41,311 nucleotides of DNA from Fimenecus sp036652055 (GTDB lineage: Bacteria; Bacillota; Clostridia; Oscillospirales; Acutalibacteraceae), in NCBI GenBank assembly GCA_036652055.1, contig JAVVWP010000015.1, positions 1 through 41,311 of the forward strand, given 5' to 3'. Below, piece by piece: positions 35,301 through 41,311 of the stretch. Under the pieces are notes generated by a model that worked only from the letters and a program-made list of their open reading frames with translations, was not told the origin of the DNA and did no database searches. A program made the position numbers and the translations under genes. How positions within the stretch are numbered: position 1 is the first letter of the stretch; each line of letters begins with the position of its first letter.

Positions 35301-35879
35301 TTATAAAACACCTTTGGTTGAAAGAGCTTCGCCACTGCCACTTTTTGCACAGGCAATTTTCATACTGTGAGCAAAAGCCTTAAAAAGTGCCTCAATTATG
35401 TGGTGTGAATTTTTGCCATATGGCACTCTTAAATGAACAGTGATGCCTGAATTCATTGCAAATGCTCTGAAAAATTCTTCACACATACAGGTATCAAATT
35501 CACCAACTTTTTCTTCGGGAAAGCTTGCTTCAAACACTAAAAATGGTCTGCCACTTATATCAATGCTACAAAAGCCGAGAGCCTCGTCCATAGGAATGAA
35601 AAAGCTTCCATACCTTGCTATGCCTGATTTATCAGAAAGTGCCTCATTAAAGGCTTTTCCAAGAGCAATTCCAACATCTTCAATAGTGTGGTGGCAATCG
35701 ACATTCAAATCGCCCTTGCACGAAAGAACCATTGAAAATCCGCTGTGAACAGCAAAAGCTGTTAGCATATGGTCAAAAAAACCTATGCCAGTGTTAATAC
35801 TGCTTTCTCCGCCATCTAAATCAATCGACAATTTAATTGAGGTTTCTTTTGTCATTCTGGTTATTTCTGATTTTCTCAT
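35301..35879 (-). CDS. hisB: Imidazoleglycerol-phosphate dehydratase
   Basis: A 192-aa monofunctional enzyme (no HisN-type phosphatase domain) that dehydrates imidazoleglycerol phosphate (step six). The duplicated metal motifs are DCHHTIEDVGIALG and SHHIIEALFKAFA, with GFFDHML and the C-terminal KSGSGEALSTKGVL. AGAGGT precedes the ATG. Its presence implies that the cell does make its substrate, although the IGP synthase genes are not beside it. Confidence 0.96.
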   Translation of the reverse strand: MRKSEITRMTKETSIKLSIDLDGGESSINTGIGFFDHMLTAFAVHSGFSMVLSCKGDLNVDCHHTIEDVGIALGKAFNEALSDKSGIARYGSFFIPMDEALGFCSIDISGRPFLVFEASFPEEKVGEFDTCMCEEFFRAFAMNSGITVHLRVPYGKNSHHIIEALFKAFAHSMKIACAKSGSGEALSTKGVL

Positions 35880-35894
35880 TAGATTTTACCTCTC

Positions 35895-36956
35895 TTATTT
35901 TATTTCATTAGTTAAAAACAATCTAATAGTATTTACAAGCTCTGCATTTTCATAATTTCTGCCAGCAGTTATTCTAAGTCCGCCCGAAATAAATCTAACT
36001 GAAATACTGTTTATGGTAAGGTAATTATGAAGCTTGTCGGCATCTTTATATTTCATAAAAACAAAATTTGTATGAGGCTTAATGACTGTAAAGGGATTTG
36101 AAAGTTCATTTGATAGGGCGTCAAGCTGTGAATAAAGACTATCTCTTGACTCTAAGACTCTTTTTATGGAGTTGTCAATATAATCATTATGCGAAAATAA
36201 AACGCTACAAATTTTTTGGCTGATTACATTTACATTGTAAGGCGATTTAGCCGCTTTTAAAACATTTATCAAGTCATTGTTTGCAATAGCAAAACCAAGC
36301 CTTATCCCCGCCATACCAATGGCTTTTGAGCAAGTTTTCAAAATGATTAAGTTGTCATAATTTGCAAATTCACAAAGCATACTTTCGTCGCTAAAATCCA
36401 TATATGCTTCGTCTAAAACAACGAGAGAATTAACCGATTTAATAAGGCGTCTTAAATCCTCTCTTTTTATAACTCTGCCTGTTGGATTGCAGGGGTTAGA
36501 AAAGATGATAATTCTTGCACTTTTTTCATTAGCTGTATTTATAATCTTATCAATATCGACCGAATAATCATCATTTTTTTGAATTACAATATTTTTACAA
36601 TCAACCAATGATGTGTAGAATGAGTACATTGAAAAATCGTCTGACAAGCTTAAAACCTTGTCACCTTTTTGAAGGAATACGGTCATAATAATAGAAATAA
36701 GTTCGTCTGAACCGTTCCCTGCAACAATGTTTTCTGGATGAACGCTAAAATATTGTGCAAACCCTGAGCAAGCCTCAACAGCATAAGGATCAGGGTAACG
36801 GTTAAGCTGAAGCTTTGCAATCTCATTTAAGATTTCTTCTTTTATTTCCTCATTTGGGGTGACAAAGGATTCATTGGCGTCAAGCCTTATTGCATAGCTA
36901 ACAGTTACGGGGTTATAAGGAATTAGATTTTTGATTTTATTATTATATTCAAACAT
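35895..36956 (-). CDS. hisC: Histidinol-phosphate aminotransferase
   Basis: A 353-aa class II PLP aminotransferase of fold type I. It has LDANESFVTPNEE, NRYPDPYAVEA, GNGSDELISII, FSNPCNPTGR, LDEAYMDF and the PLP lysine K211 in KTCSKAIGMAGIRLGFA. In the his operon its substrate is imidazole acetol phosphate; some HisC also act on aromatic keto acids, which is of note since no separate aromatic aminotransferase is seen beside the aro genes. AAAGGA precedes the ATG. Confidence 0.95.
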   Translation of the reverse strand: MFEYNNKIKNLIPYNPVTVSYAIRLDANESFVTPNEEIKEEILNEIAKLQLNRYPDPYAVEACSGFAQYFSVHPENIVAGNGSDELISIIMTVFLQKGDKVLSLSDDFSMYSFYTSLVDCKNIVIQKNDDYSVDIDKIINTANEKSARIIIFSNPCNPTGRVIKREDLRRLIKSVNSLVVLDEAYMDFSDESMLCEFANYDNLIILKTCSKAIGMAGIRLGFAIANNDLINVLKAAKSPYNVNVISQKICSVLFSHNDYIDNSIKRVLESRDSLYSQLDALSNELSNPFTVIKPHTNFVFMKYKDADKLHNYLTINSISVRFISGGLRITAGRNYENAELVNTIRLFLTNEIK

Positions 36957-36971
36957 TTTGTCATTCCTTTT

Positions 36972-38258
36972 CTAATTAAATCTAACTTTAATCGAATTTG
37001 CGTGAGCTGTCAAGCCCTCAGTGTCGGCAAGTTTAATAATGCTGTCTTTTGCATCTCTTAGAGCATCTTCAGTATAATAAATAAAACTTGATTTTTTAAT
37101 AAAACTATCAACCGAAAGTGGCGAGAAAAATCTTGCAGTTCCGCTGGTTGGGAGAACATGGTTAGGACCTGCAAAATAATCACCAAGTGGTTCGGGCGAA
37201 TAATTTCCAAGAAAAACACTGCCTGCATTGTCAATTTTGCCTATATATTCAATTGGATTTTTTATTGCAAGCTCAAGATGTTCAGGGGCAAGCTCATTTG
37301 CAAAGTTTACCGCCTCATCAATATCATTACAAATTATAATAGCACCAAAATCGTTAAGAGATTTTTCAATAATATCTTTTCTTGAAAGATTTTGCATTTG
37401 TCTTTCAAGTTCTTCAAGTGTTTTAACAGCAATTTCCCTGCTTGTAGTCAAAAGAATAGCACTTGCCAAAACATCATGTTCAGCTTGGCTCATTAAATCT
37501 GCTGCCAAAAACTTAGGGCTTGCGGTTTCGTCAGCAACAATTAAAATTTCGCTTGGTCCTGCAATCATATCAATATCGACAGTGCCATATAAAAGCTTTT
37601 TGGCGGTTGCAACATAAATATTCCCTGGGCCTACAATCTTATCAACCTTTGGAACGGTTTCTGTGCCATAGGCGAGTGCTGCAATACCTTGAGCGCCACC
37701 CATCAAGAAAACTCTGTCAACGCCTGCGATTTTTGCTGCCGCTAATATATCTGGATTAGCAGTTCCGTCTTTTGAAGGAGGCGTTACCATTATTATTTCA
37801 TCAACCCCTGCGATTTTAGCAGGAATTGCATTCATAAGTACGCTTGATGGATAAGCCGCTGTGCCACCAGGAACATAAATTCCAACTCTTTTAAGACCTC
37901 TAATTTTCTGCCCTAAAATAACTCCGTTTTCCTTTGCGTCTATAAAAGAACGCTGTTTTTGTTTTTCGTGAAAAGCCTTTATATTATCAGCCGCCCTATA
38001 CAGAGCATAGATGAAGTCGCCATCACATTTTTCTATGGATTTTTCGATTTCTTCCATAGAAATTTCAGCGTTTTCAGGGGCAATGCCATCAAATTTTATC
38101 GTGAAGTCACGAACTGCATCATCACCATTTTGTTTGACTTCATAAAGAATGTCGCTGACACTTGCAGTGACTTTTCGGTCAATTTCGCCGCTTCGCATTT
38201 TAAGACCTTCTAAAAGTTCAATTTCAGCAAATCCATCAGCTTTAACTATTTTAATCAT
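36972..38258 (-). CDS. hisD: Histidinol dehydrogenase
   Basis: A 428-aa zinc- and NAD-dependent enzyme for the last two steps (histidinol to histidine). It has YVPGGTAAYPSSVLMNAIPA, VGPGNIYVATAKK, MIAGPSEILIVAD, the zinc-site SQAEHD (Q258, H261) and ELAPEHLEL with the catalytic pair E326-H327. The length is normal. The ATG overlaps the hisG stop (ATGA) with GGGAGG upstream. Confidence 0.97.
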   Translation of the reverse strand: MIKIVKADGFAEIELLEGLKMRSGEIDRKVTASVSDILYEVKQNGDDAVRDFTIKFDGIAPENAEISMEEIEKSIEKCDGDFIYALYRAADNIKAFHEKQKQRSFIDAKENGVILGQKIRGLKRVGIYVPGGTAAYPSSVLMNAIPAKIAGVDEIIMVTPPSKDGTANPDILAAAKIAGVDRVFLMGGAQGIAALAYGTETVPKVDKIVGPGNIYVATAKKLLYGTVDIDMIAGPSEILIVADETASPKFLAADLMSQAEHDVLASAILLTTSREIAVKTLEELERQMQNLSRKDIIEKSLNDFGAIIICNDIDEAVNFANELAPEHLELAIKNPIEYIGKIDNAGSVFLGNYSPEPLGDYFAGPNHVLPTSGTARFFSPLSVDSFIKKSSFIYYTEDALRDAKDSIIKLADTEGLTAHANSIKVRFN

Positions 38259-38899
38259 ACAGTTTTTTCCTCCCTTTTAAGCTTTGCTTTTTCAATTTTT
38301 TGAACAAAATCATCAATTTCATCACGCCTAAGCTTCATACTTGCAGTGTTTACAATAACCCTTGCAGAAATCGGCATAATTTTTTCAATAACTTCAAGCC
38401 CGTTTTCTTTAAGCGTTGTGCCTGTTTCAACAATATCAACGATTGCATCAGCAAGGTCTAAAAGCGGAGCAAGCTCAACCGAGCCTTCAATCTTTACTAT
38501 TTTAACATCCATACCTCTGCCCTCAAAATATGCTTTTGTGACATTTGGATATTTTGTAGCAATCCTTTTAGCGTTGTATCCGCCAAAAAAGTCTGCACCC
38601 TTTTTCCCTGCGATTGCAAAGTCGCACTTCCCAAGCTCTAAGTCGATCACTTCATAAAAGCTTTTGCCATTTTCAACAATTGTATCTTTTCCGACAACGC
38701 CAATATCACAAACACCGTGTTCAACATAGGTTATAACATCAGCTGCCTTTGCGAGAACCACCTCATAGTTTGAAACGGGAAGAATAAGCCTTCTGCCTTT
38801 ATTTATAAGCTCGGTTGTGTCAAGTCCCATTCTATCAAAAAGCTCTATTGTTTGTTTTTCAAGTCTGCCTTTTGTAAGGGCAATTCTAAGCTTTCTCAT
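38255..38899 (-). CDS. hisG: ATP phosphoribosyltransferase, short form
   Basis: A 214-aa enzyme for the first histidine step (ATP + PRPP). It is the short HisG, which lacks the C-terminal regulatory domain and needs HisZ; the hisZ gene is directly upstream. It has RIALTKGRLEKQTIELFDRMG, GVCDIGVVGKDTI and the PRPP-loop segment DAIVDIVETGTTLKENGL. The ATG at 38899 was chosen over an upstream one because it follows GGAGG and overlaps the hisZ stop (ATGA). Confidence 0.96.
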   Translation of the reverse strand: MRKLRIALTKGRLEKQTIELFDRMGLDTTELINKGRRLILPVSNYEVVLAKAADVITYVEHGVCDIGVVGKDTIVENGKSFYEVIDLELGKCDFAIAGKKGADFFGGYNAKRIATKYPNVTKAYFEGRGMDVKIVKIEGSVELAPLLDLADAIVDIVETGTTLKENGLEVIEKIMPISARVIVNTASMKLRRDEIDDFVQKIEKAKLKREEKTV

Positions 38900-40095
38900 A
38901 GTATAATTTCCTCCACACATTTTTTAGTTACCTTGTGAATTGCTTTTATGCCTATCTTCTTAGCATATTTTGTAGCATCTGATAGACTTTCTGCAACACT
39001 GTTTTCACAATTAGTTCCACTTTTAATAAGATTTTTCATATATATAAGAGCCGTAATTTCACAGCCATCATCACCAAAAACCAAAACCTCTGGAATTGGT
39101 TTTGTGATAACATCGCCACGGTCAAGCATAGCACGAGATAGAGCGTCAGTTTCAACGCCAAAGCCCGTAGCAGGGAGGTTTTCACCAAATTCTGAAATCA
39201 AGCTGTCATATCTTCCGCCTGAAAGAACGGTAATTCCGCTACCCGAAATATAGCCACGAAATACAACGCCTGTATAATAGTTACTTCTGTGAACAAGGCT
39301 TAAATCGATAATGATTTTATCTTTAAGTCCAAGAGCCGAAAGGCTGCTATAAATAGTTTGCAAATAAGAAAGAGCCTCAAGAGCCTCGCCTGTATTGCAA
39401 AGTTTTTTTGCCTTTTCAATTATTTCAATTCCACCGAACATTCTCGGAAGATTGCGAATAGCATCGGTTATATCATTTTTGCCTATTGTATCAAGAACAG
39501 CATTCAAAGCAACAAAATTCTTAGTTTCAAGGTATTCATAAACTTCTGCTAAAACATCATCTTTAACATCAAGCATTTTGCAAAGAGCCTTAAAAAATCC
39601 AGCGTGACCGATTTCAATTTTATAGTCAGACGCACCGCACGAATCGAGCGACTCAACAGCAGTTGTAAGAACTTCTAAATCCGCACGAAGCCCCGAAGCA
39701 CCAATTAACTCAATACCGCTTTGAGATTTTTCATCATTTCTGCCTGTCAGCTTTGGCTGGCGAGAAAACACACGCTGATTATAATAAAGCCTTATCGGTA
39801 AAATAGCACCTTTAAGCCTTGTAGCGGCAATTCGTGCAATCGGCAAGGTACTGTCAGGGCGAAGCACTAAAAGCCGACCATAGGTGTCAGTCATACTATA
39901 TAAAGTTTCAGGCAAAGCTCCGGCACTTTCACGATTAAACACATCAAAAAATTCAATAGTGGGAGTTATAACCTTTCGATAGCCCTTTGATTTAAAAACA
40001 GCAGAAAGCTTGCTTTCAACCTTACAGAGGGCATCACTTTCTTCAAACAGAAAATCTTTTGTTCCCTCGGGAGTGATTTTTGAGTAGCTTTTCAT
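38896..40095 (-). CDS. hisZ: ATP phosphoribosyltransferase regulatory subunit
   Basis: A 399-aa paralogue of histidyl-tRNA synthetase that forms the active complex with short HisG and carries histidine feedback. It has TPEGTKDFLFEES, the class II motif-like LRPDSTLPIARIAATR and YYNQRVFSRQP, and SNYYTGVVFRGY where HisRS would have its charging motif RGLDYYTG; this change and the short C-terminal region argue for HisZ, not HisRS. AAAGGA precedes the ATG at 40095; a longer frame adds six codons with no site. It heads the his operon. Confidence 0.93.
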   Translation of the reverse strand: MKSYSKITPEGTKDFLFEESDALCKVESKLSAVFKSKGYRKVITPTIEFFDVFNRESAGALPETLYSMTDTYGRLLVLRPDSTLPIARIAATRLKGAILPIRLYYNQRVFSRQPKLTGRNDEKSQSGIELIGASGLRADLEVLTTAVESLDSCGASDYKIEIGHAGFFKALCKMLDVKDDVLAEVYEYLETKNFVALNAVLDTIGKNDITDAIRNLPRMFGGIEIIEKAKKLCNTGEALEALSYLQTIYSSLSALGLKDKIIIDLSLVHRSNYYTGVVFRGYISGSGITVLSGGRYDSLISEFGENLPATGFGVETDALSRAMLDRGDVITKPIPEVLVFGDDGCEITALIYMKNLIKSGTNCENSVAESLSDATKYAKKIGIKAIHKVTKKCVEEIIL

Positions 40096-40165
40096 ATGAA
40101 TATCCTTTCGCATATAAGAGAAATAACATTATTAAGTAGATAATACCACAAAGTTTTAATTTTTT

Positions 40166-40190
40166 CTACTTCATCGTAGTAACATAGTAG
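40166..40190 (-). promoter_or_regulatory. Possible operator at the his promoter
   Basis: Inverted arms CTACT and AGTAG, 15 bases apart, span the -10 box and the expected transcription start. A shorter nested palindrome CTAC-TTCATC-GTAG lies in the same stretch. No known his regulator site was recognised; this is a placement argument only. Confidence 0.3.
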
Positions 40191-40212
40191 CACACTAAAG
40201 TGAAAAAGTCAA
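40184..40212 (-). promoter_or_regulatory. Promoter of the his operon
   Basis: On the minus strand TTGACT (40207-40212), a 17-base spacer and TACTAT (40184-40189), about 90 bases before hisZ. The leader holds no His-rich ORF and no T-box, so control is probably at the promoter. Confidence 0.7.
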
Positions 40213-40253
40213 CAAAATAATATATTTGCGATAAAAAGCTTTAAAACTTAAAA

Positions 40254-40297
40254 AAAGCAGTTAAGAAAAGACATAATGTCAATTTCCTAACTGCTTT
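40254..40297 (-). terminator. Terminator of the unrecognised gene at the right edge
   Basis: A long stem, AAAGCAGTTAAGAAA (40254 on) with TTTCCTAACTGCTTT (to 40297), one mismatch, with an inner GACAT/ATGTC helix. On the minus strand it is followed by TTTTTTT. It stands between that gene's stop and the his promoter and insulates the operon. Confidence 0.85.
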
Positions 40298-40339
40298 ATA
40301 TTATTGCAAGAATTTTTTTACAGCAACTTTATCAATGAT

Positions 40340-41311
40340 TTAGCTGATATAGATACTGCCTGAGTCTGGTTTTTTGTTTTTTGCAGCACTTATTTCAATT
40401 GCTTTTTTTATATCTTCGGGAACATCTTTTGCTTTGATATAGAAATGTGAAGAAGACTTATTGTCATATTCTAAAATTAAAATATAATCTTCCACATCAA
40501 TTACATGCCTTAACACTGCTGATTTTGAAAGGTTATCAATGATTGATTTATCAGCGGTAAAATATGAATTATTGATATTATTGTCATTATTGTTATTTGC
40601 ACTGACAAAAAATTCAGTCCCGAGGGTATATTTATAATAGTATGGATACTCTATATATGTGCCTTTAATAGGCTTAACATAAGCTTTTAGAGGCTCTGCT
40701 ATATCTGATAATTTTGCAAAAGCATTAATACTCTTTAAGAAAGTAATAGTATTAACCATATCAGGAGTTATAACAAATGTTGGCCGATAATGAAATCGCT
40801 CATTGCCTTTGTCAGATAATATAGCCTCTTTTTCAGGAAGAATTCGCCTGCCATTTTCATCATAGTCATCTGAATTTGTTGATATAACTTTATCAAGTGT
40901 GACCTCATCATTAACCTGTTCTTTTATATCTGCAAGAGTGGCAGTGTTGCTAAAAGATAATATTCCCATTGTTTCGTCAGGGAAATATCTCTGCTCGGTT
41001 GTTTGAACAGAAAGGTCTAAATAAAGGGCGTCACGCAGTGCTTTATGCTGCTCTGCGGTAAGGTCTGTTATATTAAACATAAAAGAAAAGTTTTTGTTAT
41101 AAAGAATAACATTATTATCATCACTAAGAATAGCTTTTCTGAATAAATTTTTACGTGCAAAGTCAGAGTTTATTTTTTCTTGAGGTATCTCTTTTTCATA
41201 TTTGCCATAGAATAAATCTTTAAGCTCTGCTTTTCTTGCATCTGTTTTATCATACTCAAGAAGCTTTTTGGTGACATCATATGAAATCCCATAATAATTG
41301 CGATAAATCTG
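40340..41311 (-). CDS. Unrecognised protein, 5' part beyond the window edge
   Basis: An open frame of 323 codons that runs to the window edge, so the start is not seen; the internal ATG at 41080 has no ribosome site and codons stay open upstream (QIYRNYYGISYDV at the edge). The visible part has no membrane helix or zinc motif, and is rich in Asn, Asp and Tyr, with a low-complexity stretch NNNNDNNINN. It ends with DYILILEYDN, AKDVPEDIKKAIEISAAK and a short polar tail. The edge segment resembles the C-terminal soluble domain (DUF6449-like) attached to some Firmicutes ABC-type permeases, but only faintly. No function is assigned. Confidence 0.6.
   Translation of the reverse strand, partial: QIYRNYYGISYDVTKKLLEYDKTDARKAELKDLFYGKYEKEIPQEKINSDFARKNLFRKAILSDDNNVILYNKNFSFMFNITDLTAEQHKALRDALYLDLSVQTTEQRYFPDETMGILSFSNTATLADIKEQVNDEVTLDKVISTNSDDYDENGRRILPEKEAILSDKGNERFHYRPTFVITPDMVNTITFLKSINAFAKLSDIAEPLKAYVKPIKGTYIEYPYYYKYTLGTEFFVSANNNNDNNINNSYFTADKSIIDNLSKSAVLRHVIDVEDYILILEYDNKSSSHFYIKAKDVPEDIKKAIEISAAKNKKPDSGSIYIS

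Noticed and set aside
38896..40095. Histidyl-tRNA synthetase
   Set aside because: The histidine-specific motif RGLDYYTG is changed to HRSNYYTGVVFRGY and the gene heads an operon with short-form hisG, so HisZ fits better.
40096..40183. A histidine leader peptide before hisZ
   Set aside because: The only ATG in the leader is followed after one codon by TAG, and no run of His codons exists.

Overview
The window looks like chromosomal DNA of a low-GC, spore-forming Clostridia bacterium, probably of the Oscillospirales/Ruminococcaceae type. This is inferred from an unmistakable sporulation sigma-G gene beside a YlmC/YmxH-type gene, AGGAGG ribosome-binding sites, a valS T-box, a class Ibeta DAHP synthase, a single-chain PurL, and the pairing of a stand-alone AICAR transformylase with an archaeal-type (PurO) IMP cyclohydrolase. 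I could not run a search, so the taxon is a judgement. No CRISPR array, insertion sequence, prophage or rRNA was seen.

Layout. 1-5.7 kb (minus): three glycoside hydrolases without signal peptides (DUF5696-like, GH95, GH101-like), ending in a terminator. 5.9-7.7 kb (plus): sigG, a ylmC-like gene and a small amidase-like protein that has lost its catalytic Cys and probable His. 7.7-9.2 kb (minus): a PII-like protein translationally coupled to a CPA2 antiporter. 9.3-10.2 kb (plus): an RluA-type pseudouridine synthase. 10.2-21.6 kb (minus): the purine operon purE-C-F-M-N-O-H(AICAR transformylase)-D-L, preceded by a 46-codon ORF whose stop codon lies in a terminator-like hairpin. 21.9-24.9 kb (minus): valS behind a T-box. 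24.9-27.3 kb: small membrane protein, DUF421 protein, tRNA-Ala(GGC) with a DUF6514-like ORF, and a YhhN/TMEM86 protein. 27.4-33.8 kb (plus): a Phe/Tyr-rich leader peptide and attenuator, then aroF-tyrA-aroB-aroA-aroC and a MscS-type channel. 33.9-40.2 kb (minus): hisZ-G-D-C-B-A-I-E without hisH and hisF. 40.3 kb to the edge: the 3' part of an unrecognised gene.

Functionally the window is dominated by three biosynthetic operons. Nine purine genes cover PRPP to IMP apart from purB. The aro operon covers DAHP formation, dehydroquinate synthesis, the EPSP and chorismate steps and prephenate oxidation; dehydroquinase, shikimate dehydrogenase, shikimate kinase and prephenate dehydratase are not here. 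The his operon covers all steps except IGP synthase. The most interesting regulatory signal is the leader-peptide attenuator before aroF: a 33-codon ORF with 9 Phe and 3 Tyr codons, a visible candidate antiterminator and a strong intrinsic terminator, all consistent with ribosome-mediated attenuation by charged tRNA-Phe/Tyr.
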